Part shown: positions 28,838 through 41,253 of the stretch, piece by piece | Position numbering within the stretch: position 1 is the first letter of the stretch | Layout: each line of letters starts with the position of its first letter | From: Pseudoips prasinana | Taxonomy: Eukaryota > Arthropoda > Insecta > Lepidoptera > Nolidae | NCBI GenBank assembly: GCA_951640165.1 | Contig: OX621240.1 | Span: forward strand, 7,762,713 to 7,826,712 | DNA: 64,000 nucleotides | Direction of reading: 5' to 3' | The notes under the pieces: generated by a model | What the model was told of the DNA's origin: nothing | The model's input: the letters and a program-made list of their open reading frames with translations, nothing else | Databases searched by the model: none | Position numbers and translations under genes: made by a program

Positions 28838-29744
28838 AAGTCATAGCTGATGAAAGTTCATTTCTGCTTCTTGAATGTTGAACAAAATAAATGTATATGT
28901 ATCTCAATGTTATATGTTTACTAGTTGTATGATTTTTATTGTGTAGATAATTTCAGCATTAAGAATATGAACTAATCTACATAACTGTACAAACACATAA
29001 TTCATGTAACATTATATTCATACCACAGAAATAATGTTTATCATAATTACAATATGAATCTACTTATATATATTTGTTATCTAACATTTGTTATCATTAC
29101 CATCACAGCTTTGTTTGTAAATAATAAACATTCATATAATTAGAGGTATGATTTAGTTTACAAAACACTTCATAACTGTGTAAATTATAATTTATGATTA
29201 TTTGCTTAATGGTGGGTTCAGTGTATGTTTTATGGTATGTATTTTAAGTAACTACTCTGCATGCCTAATACATTGTTGGAAAGTAGTAGACAGTTGTCAG
29301 GGATCTAAAAGTTTTCAGCAATGTGTTTATAGTGCTAATATATAGCACTTTCCCATTGTTTTACTATTATGTCTGGTATGAGTGCGGCTTAACATATTAC
29401 TACTACATTATTTGTTGCTATTGTATATGTTATTTAAATTATTTAATGTAGTTATTATTTCATAGTCATTTGTTTTTTATAGAATTGTGCAAAATGATTT
29501 CTGGTAAGAATCTCAATAAGAGTCCACTTTACATTAGTTTTATGTTGAAGTTATTTAATGGTTATGCTTTATTGATTTATGAATATGGAACTTAAACATG
29601 TGAACCAATTTCAAGGGCTTTTAATTTAGTCTGACTTGTCCCCACATTTTTGTTTGGATATATCTTATTGGAATAAAAAGTACTATATATGTACTTGGGC
29701 ATAAATGCATGATAAACTTGGCATAATCAAATGAGACATGTGAA

Positions 29745-29779
29745 ACTAATATTAGATGCTAATAGCATCTAATATTAGT
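29745..29779. repeat. Perfect 16-bp hairpin, 3-nt loop
   Basis: ACTAATATTAGATGCT (29745-29760) and its exact reverse complement at 29764-29779. Confidence 0.85.
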
Positions 29780-30486
29780 AGAGAGAGTTGTATTGTGTAG
29801 AGTAAATAATTATTAATTAGTCAAATAACTTGAAAATAGCTTTACCATTAATTAATTCCTTTTAAATTAATGTTTGGAAGGTTGTAACAGGTTGTAGTAA
29901 AATATTAATTAAATGTTACTCATTAGATTTAATGACATTGATAGATTAACACAACACAGGATTGCACCATGACATTGTAGGTTTTGTTTTTATGTTATCA
30001 TAAGTGAAGCAAGAATTGGTTTATTTTTATCCTTATTCTCATTTATGTAATATCTGAAACATTTTAACATCTTCAAAAGAAGATAGTAATCAAATTCAAA
30101 TAAGGTTTTTTTTAGTATCTTATGCACTTATTGTGCTCCAATTTTGAAATATCTTTTTTATATCATAGAGAATGCTTTGTATGGTCCCATATTAATTTAG
30201 TTCAAATTGGTTGGTATACTGAAAAGTTTAAGACAAGTCTATGATGTTAAAATGGTGCATATTAAATTAATTGTTACTAGATCTAAAATATTTTATGATT
30301 ATTAGCAGGTATAGACATTTGTTTGGCAATAAAAAAAATTACTACAGGACCCATCTGCTCATAAAGTATTAACTCCATTCATAAGCCATATCCACAGTAG
30401 TGGCACCTCTAGGCAATCTAATCACTTTCAATCAGCCAGAATATCATGGTTATCATTATTACGTGGGTAGTTTACTCTCAAATGAA

Positions 30487-30627
30487 AAATTATATATAAC
30501 TTATCCGAGTACTTATCATTATTATATATTATATTACCACTTTAACTCATTTTCAAAAACTTGAATTTTTTGAAATTGAGTTTCTTACAGTGGTTAAATA
30601 CGTACTTGGATAAGTTATTTATAATTT
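30487..30627. repeat. MITE-like element with 26-bp inverted ends
   Basis: 30487-30512 and 30602-30627 are reverse complements with two mismatches (left end aaattatatataacttatc). Interior 89 nt, AT-rich. Confidence 0.65.
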
Positions 30628-31836
30628 GATTAATATGAAGTTAATAAGTAGTTGATATTAACATTAGTGGCAGTGTAAAACTGATGAAATATTGCAATAG
30701 ACAAGAATGGTACCATCAATATGGATTGCATCAACAAATTAACTCTTGAAATGGGCATCTTCATTTAAGAATCTGAGGTTTAGTATAACTTTGTAGACAG
30801 TTCAATTTGATGTCTGTTAATTATGTCTGCAAAGTACGGAACAACAGAATTTGAGTTTGACAACAGAATTCAATTAATGCATGTGATGTTTTAAAAAAAA
30901 TATTCGACCTCTCAATGTGTATGCTGCGCTAACATCAGTTATCACACCAGCTCAATAGTATGTGATGGCCTGATATGTTTCGCCAATCACCATACTTGAT
31001 TTCTTTACTGAGCTTGAATTTGTTCATACATTTGCAATACAAACTCTTAGCACCATAATATGACACATTTTATGCAGGTATATGTTAACCACATAAAAAA
31101 ATGGGTCTAATTATCAGACAATCTTCATGTCTATTGCCAGCAAGGAAAAGTAACATAATAATTCTTAAAATAAACAATCATACATAACTAAAGTTGTTTT
31201 TAGTATACCTGGCCGATCGAAAACTTATTTATGACATAGGCTTCAAAATTAACAGATACTATGCACACCCAGACTCAGATCAACTATACATGAATCACAT
31301 AATTAGTTTTCTTATGCCAGAGTAGGCAAGGGTGCAAAGTAATTACAACGGCGTCGCAAACCAGCCTTATTCACGATACCCAGAAGTAGGACCAAATTAC
31401 TGGAGAACACTCCTCTCACTCGAACTATGGTGGTTCTTAATTCTGTAGCGGGTCAAATTGATCTATTTTCTTGTTCACTGAGCCAGTTCGCAAGAGTAAC
31501 TTTGTATACATTATGTTACTAGCTTGTTAAGGCTATTCTAATAACTTAAAAGAAAATTTCGTTTTTAATAATGTTGATAAGTGTAATAATGTTGATTGTT
31601 TTAATAATTTTGATAATGTTATGTATATTTAGTCATATAAGATTGTTCTTTTTTTTTAATCCGTCACTATCGAATTGGGTTTAACCTGTAATGGTAGCTG
31701 TACGTATGAATGAATAAATAAATAAATAAATAATAGATAAGCAACAACCTTAACCACTGCTCCACAAATGCAGTCGAATTTGTTGATTAACAAAAAGCCA
31801 TCTAAATAGTTAATAATTGATAACCTTTGTCTACAG

Positions 31837-31973
31837 ATGTCAGTAACCCGCGCCAGGAGGGCTGGGGCCCTGAAGGCAACGCGTACGCGGCGTTACCAGC
31901 GCTGGCGCTCCTAATCACCGTCGCCGGATTGCTCTTCGGCTGCACCTGGTGTATTAAGCATAAGGAATGCAAG
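31837..31973 (+). CDS. Exon 2 of the small type I membrane protein (transmembrane helix)
   Basis: Acceptor ttgtctacag|ATGTC supplies two bases that complete an aspartate codon left by exon 1; donor TGCAAG|gtaagt, phase 0. It codes DVSNPRQEGWGPEGNAY, then a 20-odd-residue helix AALPALALLITVAGLLFGCT, then WCIKHKECK. Cysteines at the membrane-cytosol boundary (GCTWC) are possible palmitoylation sites. GC content is far above the flanking intron. With exon 1 the ectodomain is only about 30 residues. Confidence 0.8.
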
Positions 31974-32655
31974 GTAAGTTCCATAGACAACTTTAATAGC
32001 CTGATTACTTTGATTAGTATGCATAATCATGTGTTTATACCCTTATTTAGAATGACGAAGGAAGAAGAAAACTTTAAGGTATTTAATGAAACCAGTGATT
32101 GATCCGTTTGGAACGTTTTTCATTCTTATTTATCCAGAAAAGGGCAGTTTCTTCGGAAATCTAGCCTTATTCACTGCCTGGGATTACGCAGACGTTTCCT
32201 TCTCTATTGACGTTTATTGACTACAAGACATAGACAGACAGTCAGGCAGACAACACAATGTTACTTGTGTTTTTGTTGGTTAGCACTAATGGTAGAATTA
32301 CGTATTACGTAGTAGTACCTAGACATGGTTGGCATTGGAATCTAAATAGTTATTTAATTATAATATTTTTAAGAAGGTTCAATAGGGCTTCTGAATAGAA
32401 TCCAGTCGGTACTTTTTTAAAATTAGTTTAATTTTGACGGTCCAAGACAGTGGGTACAAGACCGAGACCACTATAGGTACCCTCGAAAGTAAACTAAACA
32501 AGTCTATGACTGCGAGTATGGGCATTGGCCAAACGCTCTAGGAGACAATGTGGTCATCGTCTCCTAGCTACGCAGGGGAACCGTATGCTTGTTTCCTGTG
32601 TAGGTTGTATAACAATAAAAACCAGTAAGACTAAATTTAATCAACGAGGAATATA

Positions 32656-32836
32656 GTGCCAGTCGGCGTGGTAAATGCTTGCCTTTCACGCCGCGTAGGT
32701 TGTGGGAGTCCCACCACCAATTATATATATATCTATATAAGTATATATTCACAAAAGAAAAGTAGTATAATATAAGTAGTACAAGCTCTGCTTAATTTGG
32801 GATCAGGTGGGCATTTGTGAATAATGTCCCAGGCTA
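32656..32836 (+). mobile_element. SINE family 1, diverged
   Basis: 'gtgccagtcggcgtggtaaatgcttgcctttcacgccgcgtaggttgtggg' then the tail 'gtacaagctctgcttaatttgggatcaggtgggcatttgtgaataatgtcccagg'. The middle is shortened. Confidence 0.7.
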
Positions 32837-33200
32837 TTCATTGTTTATTATACATATAGTGATAACCGAGACATTTAGTCCTCTTCTACTCCCAAGCTCA
32901 TTATCTACACGTAAGATAGAAGGGTCTAACACTAACCCGTCTTATTAAATGCATGAGATGGTAATAACAATAGCCGAAGACGCAAACGCCTATCGCCCTG
33001 GGAGCCAGACGTCCTTGCCGCGGTCATATCTTGTACAGACGAGTACTAAAGAGGAAGTTGTAGTGAAGTATGCGCAGATATTTGAATAATGTGTGAGAAA
33101 ATAGACCAATTGCCGGCATACAGTTTTATGCTGGTAGATCTACAGACAGATTCATTTAGAACATGATGCCTAACAGTTTTCAAATAATTGTAACAGTTAA

Positions 33201-33376
33201 TCGGAACGTGGCGCATTGGTTAAGTCAGTCGCCTCGCCACTTCATGTCCCGAGTGCGATTCCCGCACGGGACAAATATTTTTATGACTGGTAATTAGTTG
33301 TGCTGAGTCTGGATATTCTTTGTGTCCCGTTCATTAAATGTTTGTCAAGGAACCCTCGACATATAGATTCCTTAAC
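33201..33376 (+). mobile_element. SINE family 3, diverged
   Basis: Head 'gaacgtggcgcattggttaagtcagtcgcctcgccacttcatgtcccgag' with B box gtgcgattcccg, then 'gctgagtctggatattctttgtgtcccgttcatt'. Confidence 0.7.
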
Positions 33377-33776
33377 TTAGGATGGCCAATCACTTTCAAA
33401 TAAAATAGGAATAATTATTTGTGATACGTAATCAGGTTATAAACTTTATAATGAATGTTCAAAACATTTCCCACGCACAGAAACCTCGAGGTAATATAAC
33501 GCAGAGATGGCTCTTGCCTTATAAAACTTTTTAAATTATAAATCTAATTTTATGTAAAACATTCTGGAACTAGACTGAATGCCTCCGGATTAAAATTGGA
33601 TTACATTTTTCCTTTGTTTGAATACAGATTGTTAACGATACCATGGCTCATCTGTGCGTAAGAATAAGAAACTTAGCAGTATTTAGAAACGAATCTCGAC
33701 TCTTAAGATGTTCCTTAAGTTAAAATTTGGCGTTTCGTAAATTAGATTGCTTAAACAGCATCTCCAGATTGTAGTT

Positions 33777-33986
33777 CATCATATCAGCCAAAGTACGTCC
33801 ACTGCTGGACAAAAGCCTCCCCAAAGAATGTGGGGATATGCCATAATCGCCACGCTTGGCAGACTGGTTTGCGATAGTTTGATGGTCATAGCTCACAGAA
33901 AAACGCTGCTGCACGTTCTCCGGCAGGTACTCCCTCGGTCGATTTCTACGCCCCCCATGGTATGAGATGGGGTGATGATATTCTAC
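33777..33986 (+). repeat. Interspersed repeat A, best-preserved copy
   Basis: 'catcatatcagccaaagtacgtccactgctggac' to 'cgccccccatggtatgagatggggtgatgatattct'. It includes 'ccataatcgccacgcttgg' and 'cgctgctgcacgttctcc'. Other copies: 3530, 7053, 58652 (reverse), 60745. Class unknown. Confidence 0.75.
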
Positions 33987-34371
33987 ATTACAGAAAAAAA
34001 AAGAAAGACCTGTCCATCTTTGGACGTCTTTCGTCTGTTATATGATGAGGATGAAAGGAAACAAGAAATCATATTCTGTATAACACATTAAATTTCAACT
34101 ACCATGCGGATGAAACTGCAGGCACTAGTCCAGGTTCGTAACATTAAGAGTGCAGAAACCTTGACTTAGTGTAGATAAATCTTAAAATATAATTTGGAAG
34201 TGTTTGCTATGATATTGTCCGTGTATTTATTTTATCTCGATTAGGCTGCTTTCGTAAACAGCACTATCCAATTGTACGTACGTCACGTGATGGCGTATTG
34301 ATTCTGCTGCTAGTTAATTAATCTTAGTCTGTTTTTCCCAATTTCCTTTAGCGGATTAATTATATTGCTTT

Positions 34372-34430
34372 CCACTTCCTCCTGTTTTACTTACAACTAA
34401 GGTCCGGGTAAGTAAAACAGGAGGAAGTGG
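34372..34430. repeat. Perfect 23-bp hairpin, 13-nt loop
   Basis: 34372-34394 and 34408-34430 are exact reverse complements (left arm starts CCACTTCCTCCTG). The arms are purine/pyrimidine biased. Confidence 0.9.
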
Positions 34431-34540
34431 AGGTATTACGTATTTTGCAGAAGCCAAGGGAATGCAAATTTACTGTAGTAATCATTCTTCACCAGTCAAT
34501 CGAAGGTCTTATCAGTTAACGTAATACTTTTGAGTGCCAT

Positions 34541-34782
34541 GTTAGTATAGCAGCAGCGTGTTCAAATCCCGGATTAGACCACGAATCTGTTATTAGGATT
34601 TTTCTGGCAAAAAAACATGTGGTAGCGGCCTGAATTCTGAAAGTATTAAACGTCCAAAAGGAAGGCACGTAAAGCTGCCTTTCCTACGCCTGATCACTCC
34701 CTGGTGTCGTAATGCTATCCCATCAGATTATAAGCTAATAGAGAGTGCACCCGTGTTTACTCATACACCTGCACTATAAGCC
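34541..34782 (+). mobile_element. SINE family 2, diverged
   Basis: 'gttagtatagcagcagcgtgttcaaatcccgg' (eroded A box and B box), then 'ggaaggcacgtaaagctgcc' and 'gctatcccatcagattataagctaatagagag', ending 'cctgcactataagcc'. Confidence 0.65.
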
Positions 34783-35319
34783 ATTGAATTTGAAATTCAA
34801 AATCCATTAGAGCACCAATTTCGTGGTTGCTTGAATACTCCAAGATACGTTATAAGGGGGCTATGTATCGTCGTGAAGTGCACTAGCTAAGGTTCTAAGA
34901 GAAAAAAGCTGTTATGTACAAATTGCAGAAATATGAGTACCGTACTTTCAAGTCACGTTGCTAGCAAAGGTACTTGAAAAGCAGGGGTCTCAGCTTAGGG
35001 GTTGTTTCCTCGGTTTTAAGGGGTAAAGATGTACCACAGGATTTATAGTTTTACATCTATTTTGTTTTTATTTGCTGAATTTAATAGTAATAGTTGTAGA
35101 GAACTTCATCTTTACTAAAATTACGAGTACATCGTAATTTTACTAGTGGTAAAGATCTTTTCATCCATATAAAACAACTTGCTACAAATTATTTATTAAC
35201 ATCAATAAACAGTTACAAAGCATAATATTTTTCTTATTTTTGTGGGATTTCCCAAGTAATAGAGGGAAAATTAGGGATGTTTGACTTAAGCTCTAGGTAT
35301 GCTGGGTGTTGGCAACGGT

Positions 35320-36010
35320 ATAAAATAAATAAAAAATAAAATAAAAAAGGTTTTTATTCACGTAGACTTTAAAAAAGCGCTTGTAAATAGTCAGAACATG
35401 TTTGTAGTAATATAGTTGTATACATTAGATATTATTTCTAGTAACATAGATATTTAGGTACATCTTGTATGAAAACATTTATAAAATTTATTTTATTACA
35501 GAAATGATATTTAGCTAGCTCGTATCAAGTTATTGTCAAGAGATTATGTTTAATTATCTAGTTTAAGTCTAATATTTTTACTACATATTGTCAATGGTCT
35601 GTCTATATTAAAGGTATTATTATTATGACGGACCTTGTGTTAATAACGACGGTCGCGCTTTAATGCTACCACCGGATCCAATGCGCCCCAACTGAGAAGA
35701 CCCAGCGAAACAAACTCAGTGGGTTCATCTACTACCGGTTTCAACACGACCCAGTTGAGACGGTCCGGCGAAACATACTCAAGCGGGCATGAACACGGGA
35801 TTTGGTCCAATTAGAGTAATTATTTAGTAGGCAAACACAATATATGCTCGATCGGTTGCCTGAATGCTTATTATTTTAGATTATATTTAGGTATACAAAA
35901 GAAAAACTTCGAAACAATAACATTATTCATTTTGAGACAGAGTCAATAATTTTAAATTAAGTATATGATAGCAATCATTTACAGATAGTTCACGTAACAC
36001 AGCAGATCAG
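35320..36010 (-). mobile_element. Jockey/CR1-like LINE, 3' UTR-only copy
   Basis: It matches 18077-18767 almost base for base (for example one lost T in 'caatggttctgtc', and gttgtctg versus gttgcctg). It starts with the A/T-rich tail at 35320 and stops at 'cacagcagatcagt', just after the ORF stop in the longer copy. A severely 5'-truncated, recent insertion. Confidence 0.92.
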
Positions 36011-36359
36011 TATAGAAAAGGATTATATATAATTGCATAAAAACCCAATCTTCAGCACGAAGCTTCGTTCTTTAAGAACGCCTTTCATCAGATCATTGTG
36101 AGTACCTACTTAGTTCGATTTTACCATTGTATGTGATGAAGCGCTGCGCTGTTTGTGAATAATATCACCAATGTACCACCCACTAAGCATAGTCCAGATG
36201 CGCAAGGAGCTACTACATAAAAGGCATCAATTTTCAATACTGGTTCAATACTTATGGGTAATAGAAGTCGGCAGCTGCACGCGTTCCCACGCATGTAAAA
36301 GTTTAGCTTAAAATAGTCTAGCGCAACAATTTGCGTATTACTAAGCGTTATATTCTTTA

Positions 36360-36470
36360 CTAGCTGTGCCCCGCGGTTTTAATTTAATTATAGCCTATGT
36401 AACAATCTAGGGTGTCAACTAACTCCATACCAAATTTTATTAAAAACGATTCCTTTGGGTGTCTTTAGTA
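36360..36470 (-). mobile_element. Helitron 3' end, reverse
   Basis: Plus strand 'ctagctgtgccccgcggtttt' is the reverse of the Helitron 3' end (..ccgcggggcacagctag), preceded by A. Then 'caatctagggtgtcaactaactccataccaaattttatt', as in 45080-45110. Confidence 0.65.
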
Positions 36471-36958
36471 AGCGTACTTAATTAAGGTTTAATAAATTTG
36501 TACCTAAAATCTTTTATATATTATGTCTACCCTGACTTATCTCAAAGTTGATTGGGAGAGAACGTTTTTGACATTTGAATATAAATCTGCCTATTCGAAT
36601 TAGTGTTCTTCCCTCAGCCCCCACGTGTCCTTTATGGTCCGATATTGAAACAAACTTAGATAAGAACTTTGTTTACTACTAAACTATGTTCATAGGTCTA
36701 TGAACTTTATCAGGTTATTTATTTAATTTAAAAGTATTGCTTTATGTATTTATAAAATATGCTAATACATATAGGGGATGGTGTGTATTATTTGTTATTA
36801 TACTCAGATAGACAATCAGATATCGTTAAGTGGAGTTGTATCATTCTATCTATCATAGTAACGCGAACGGTGGGTCAGAGAATTAATGTTTTTAAATAAC
36901 TAATGTTTGCGAACGGAGCCTTTATTAATGTTGACAGTGACAATTGTGCAACACTCAG

Positions 36959-37087
36959 GTCACCGAACACACTTACATGTACTTAGAGTCCCGGCGCCAA
37001 GCACTCCGTGAGAGTTCGCAAGTGGCGCACCTACAGAGTCCCCGCGACGAGTACCGGGCGAGGTTCATGACATACACAGTACACTAA
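36959..37087 (+). CDS. Candidate last exon of the small type I membrane protein
   Basis: Acceptor caacactcag|GTCACC, then an open frame in phase 0 to a TAA at 37085: VTEHTYMYLESRRQALRES, SQVAHLQSPRDEYRARFMTY, TVH. Phase 0 is exactly what exon 2 leaves. GC content and codon choice resemble exon 2 and contrast with the AT-rich surroundings. It would supply a 42-residue basic cytoplasmic tail with tyrosine motifs (TYMYLE, DEYRARF, MTY), giving 121 residues in total. The polypyrimidine tract is poor and there is no AATAAA close by, so the link to exon 2 is an inference. Confidence 0.5.
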   Translation, partial: VTEHTYMYLESRRQALRESSQVAHLQSPRDEYRARFMTYTVH

Positions 37088-37540
37088 ACATTTCTCACTT
37101 GTCATCGGCTATCCTTTTTCTTTTATTGTAGTAGTAACAAGAACAATGACTAAATGTTACAAAAGCCGAATAGTTTTTCTGGCACTGGGCAACGGCAACT
37201 TCCGAATGTGACAATAGTTTTCCTGCTTAGTGTATGTATTGGGATCTTTCGGCCAACTTCTTCCTACATCGTAATAACATTCTTCTATATACTGACGCTA
37301 TGGAATATGAGCTCTATTTATATGGCGTGAGAGCATTTTATAACTACAAGGCGAAAGAAATGCACTGCGCGCTGCATCTTCCGCAGTTCTTTGAACAATA
37401 TTATGAATGCTGCCTACAAACATAGCACATATTTCAATGCGTCAAGATTATTTCAGGTGGAAATGAGTTTGTAAATGTTAGACTTAGGGTTCCCACCTAA
37501 ATCTCTTTTGACTTTTGACCGTCACAGTCATAAATAGATT

Positions 37541-37619
37541 ACAAACCAAAAAAAATCCTGAACGCCACGCCACCACTATGTAGTCGTACCGTGGCGGGCT
37601 TGTCATTTTGGTTTGTACG
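37541..37619. repeat. Short foldback around a cgccacg/cgtggcg core
   Basis: 'tacaaaccaaaa' and 'ttttggtttgta' are inverted ends about 79 bp apart, with inner arms cgccacg and cgtggcg. Confidence 0.5.
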
Positions 37620-37810
37620 TTAAGCAATTGTTCATATATAATCATTGTTTCTTGTAGCCTTCATATAGTAAATAGATTTATTTAATAATTACTTACAACA
37701 ACTTGTCGACCTGCTAAATAATAAGCGTAAGTGCAATATGATTTTTACTCTGTTACATAAACTGTTTCAAAAGAACCGAACACTGTCTTGAAGATACTTT
37801 TGAAACGTTC

Positions 37811-37962
37811 ATCATCACCATTAGATCAGCCGAAAGACGACCACTGCTAGACAAAGGCCTCCCCCAAGGATCTCCTCAATGGCCGGTCTTGTGCTGCCCG
37901 CATCCAGCGGCTTTTCGAGACCCTTGCAAGATTATCGGTCCACCTTGGGGCCTGCCCACGCA
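37811..37962 (-). mobile_element. LINE-type 3' tail, reverse
   Basis: On the minus strand it ends 'ggaggcctttgtctagcagtggtcgtctttcggctgatctaatggtgatgatg', the same kind of tail as at 54400-54436 and 58215-58261. The upstream part is a different sequence, so it may be another family. Confidence 0.6.
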
Positions 37963-38015
37963 CTTAACTATTAAACAACTGTAAATAATTCACATTGCAC
38001 TTTCGCGTGTAATTG

Positions 38016-38275
38016 ACGGTCACCATAGCCTAGTTGGTAGTGCTCCTGCCTACGAAGCTGGTGGTCCTGGGTTCGAATCCCTGTAAGTGCAAATATTTGT
38101 GTGATGAGCACGAATATTTGTTTCTGAGTCATGGATGTTTTCTATGTATATATGTATTTATCTATCTATATATGTATGTATGTATGTATATCGTCGCCTG
38201 GTACCCATCGTACAAGCTTTGCTTAGTTTGGGGCTAGGATGATCTGTTTGACATTGACATTGTCCCCAGATATTA
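38016..38275 (+). mobile_element. SINE family 4, full length
   Basis: Head 'gacggtcaccatagcctagttggtagtgctcctgcc', B box gggttcgaatccc, a TATG-repeat middle and the tail 'gggctaggatgatctgtttgacattgacattgtccccagata' with a small internal duplication. Confidence 0.85.
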
Positions 38276-38279
38276 ACTT

Positions 38280-40265
38280 ACTGTAACTTGGGTACCTATT
38301 AAATGCATTTTAGTCATCGTCTTCCGTCTGACATTAATGTATCAAATGAAATTCCCAGGTAAAAATATACTCAATTATGTGTTCTGCAATGTTTATTTCG
38401 GATGCAGCTGCAATACCACGTTATTAAACTTGAAGTAGATAGCAATAAAAACACATTAAACCGTGACTCATTCATGTCATATTTAAAAGTAATGTTTAAT
38501 TCCCGTTAATGTCCAGGAAACATTAAACACTGCAGTATTATGAAAGTTTTAATGATTTTAATTATTTTGATGCAGTCATAAGTTTGGTGAGTCAAATTCT
38601 CCATTCATAAGAAGCAGAAATAGTAGCAAACTGAAGATAATAGAAGACAATGGAAAGTGAAAGGTGTCTAGATTACTTTGACATTTAAACTGTAATGGTT
38701 TGTTAAGTAGAAATACGCTTCCATGAAAAATATTGGGTAGTTATATAGACAATCGTTCAAAAGACGGAGGTACGTTTATATATTAAGTATATAAGACGTT
38801 AAAAATTCTTATTTGATTTGGCATGCTTACGGATAATCCCATATAAATTTTATTTAAATCGGTTGTTCTAAAGAAGGTTGAAGTTGGTAGTAAGTTTTTA
38901 AAAACTTAAATTATTAGCAGATTTACTGGTAAACGTGGTATGTAAAAGCAATTTAATGAAATTCCCCGTATGACACTGTTGATCATACATTATTATTAGG
39001 ATAACTAGAGTACGCCGTAGTGAAAAGTGAAGGTTCGGGACGACTTAAAACCTACTTAAAATAAAAAAATAATGAGTTGATAAATATCCGGAATCTATCT
39101 GAAGTAGATAAAAGGCGATAATAGGCAATAAAATTTCATCAATGGCACTAGCCGGCCTCTACCGCGGCACGCTCGTGGCCTTAGTTCAAACCCCGTGTGT
39201 ACGTCTTATTTTGCTGTCGTAGATCCCTCTTTTAGTTTATTTCTTTAAGTATGTATATGTGTATTTATTTTGTAGTTAGAGCGCTATTTCTTCGTGATTT
39301 ATAGGATTTTGCTAGTTATATTGTTATAAAACACAGTGTAAGTAAATTATACTCCTATAATACCACGTTCGGGTAAACAATAGAAAGTTTATCCAATGTT
39401 TTAGCCATGTGAATAAACGTCGCATTGTATCCTTTTGATTCCCCATCCAAATCCCCCTACAAAGCATAAATGCACAAGCTGGGTTTTAGCGTGTGCCACT
39501 TACAATGGAGGGATACGTATTCAAGACCTCTTGAACGTCATTCCGATGCCCTAGTCTGTGTACTGTGGAAGAGTGGACTGTATGGAGCATTGCCATCCGA
39601 ATGCACTGTATAACTCTATCTATAATCTGCATCATTTGCCAATGAACATCTGGTTGAATGATTGAAAGAGGCCTCACTCGGAAGTCAAGATGTTGTCACC
39701 ATTTAAAGTATGTGATGCCTCATACTTAATATATGCATCGGATGCAGAGAATAAAACTGAAAGGTTAATTAATTTAATAAGATTAATAAAAAAAGGTATC
39801 TTTTCAGTAAATTAACCCTTACCGTGCAATTCGTAGCGCGCATGAGAATTCAATTTTGGCAGCTACTAGATATTTTGCAGATAAATTTAGCCATTAAATT
39901 CATAATGGGTCGGGTTTTTGATAACAAATTATACAATTAGAAATTGTATAATAAAAAAAAAACTTGCGTGTACTTATGTACACGCGTTAGAAGTTATACT
40001 TCTTAATATACAACTTGAACATAGTTATCAATTTTCATATCACCTAAACTGCTGTTAAATTTTTTGATGTCGGTGTCCGCGCGCATCGTAAAAATTCACT
40101 CTCACTTTTTCTCCATCGCGCCAAAAGAAGTATAACTTCAAAAATATCATTCGTATATAATAACGTATCATTCTAAAATATTTTGGAGATATTTAAATAA
40201 TATTGATTGATTTATTGTCGGTTTTGTGCTTTGTATTCATTTATCTAAATTAGCCCTTCATTTAC
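38280..40265. other. No gene seen
   Basis: AT-rich sequence with no exon-like frame and no clear repeat, except a possible tRNA-like fragment at 39149-39200 (ggcactagccggcctctaccgcgg..ttcaaaccc). Confidence 0.5.
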
Positions 40266-40270
40266 AAACC

Positions 40271-40529
40271 TTAACCGTAGCCTAGTTGGTAGTGCTCCTG
40301 CCTACGAAGCTGGTGGTCCTGGGTTCGAATCCCGGTAAGTGCAAATATTTGTGTGATGAGCACGAATATTTGTTTCTGAGTCATGGATGTTTTCTATGTA
40401 TATAAGTATTTATCTATCTATATAAGTTTGTATATCGTCGCCTGGTACCCATAGTACAAGCTTTGCTTAGTTTGGGGCTAGGATGATCTGTGTGACATTG
40501 TCGCTACATATTATTATTATTATTATTAT
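40271..40529 (+). mobile_element. SINE family 4, full-length reference copy
   Basis: 'ttaaccgtagcctagttggtagtgctcctgcc' through gggttcgaatccc, 'gtatttatctatctatataagtttgtatatcgtcgcctgg' to 'gatctgtgtgacattgtcgc' and an (ATT)n tail. It shows the uninterrupted form of the site hit at 16122 and 18076. Confidence 0.88.
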
Positions 40530-41253
40530 TAACGCATAGAACGAATAACTTATGCGATACGGTGGCAAAATTCCAGTTAAATCTGGAAGTAGTTTTGGGA
40601 TTATAGACATCACATTACAGCTAAAGGTACTTACTTCCAACTATGGAACAATAATGTAATTACGACCTCTTTTAAAAGACAAATACGATAGTGAGTCATC
40701 ATCTCCAACCAATCAACCTTTCCTTGTGGTGGCCAACACGTCATAATCTCGCTCCCATGTGTCGACTAATAAAAGTTGCAGTTGTATATCTAATCAGCGG
40801 CGGACGGGCGGGGTCAACGACACCGGCACGCCCTCCACGTTTCATACACAATACGCAGTAAGACAATACAATACATCCATTCACTATCAGCACACAAAAA
40901 ACCTGCTTCTGTAAACATACCTAAAAATACATGGCGGACTGGTAATCTTTGCATAGATTTATTACTGCGCGAAATGAATGAACGTTTCCAGCGAAAGCAT
41001 GTTATTTCTTTAGTCTTTAGGCTAATGTGTATGCGGGTTTGATGTACTGCCGAATATCAAGGCTGAAAATCTAGCGCACAAAACCAGGTCTACATTGTAT
41101 GCTGTATACCACGGCCGCATACGAATTACACTTTTGTGTCGTGTTTCCTACGTTTTTGAATAAACTTCTAGCCCTTATTATTCTTTTGTGTGGCATGGGA
41201 ATGAGGGCTATTGTGCCATGCACAGATTTGATAAAATGTCCGCAAACAATGCC

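Noticed and set aside
28459..31973. Assignment of the membrane-protein gene to the synaptotagmin family
   Set aside because: Short lumen, one helix and boundary cysteines fit loosely, but there is no C2 domain in the window and the phase-matched last exon ends the frame early.
32988..33060. Possible fragment of the Jockey/CR1-like LINE ('gagccagacgtccttg..gagtactaaag')
   Set aside because: The similarity to 18815-18865 is short and could be chance.
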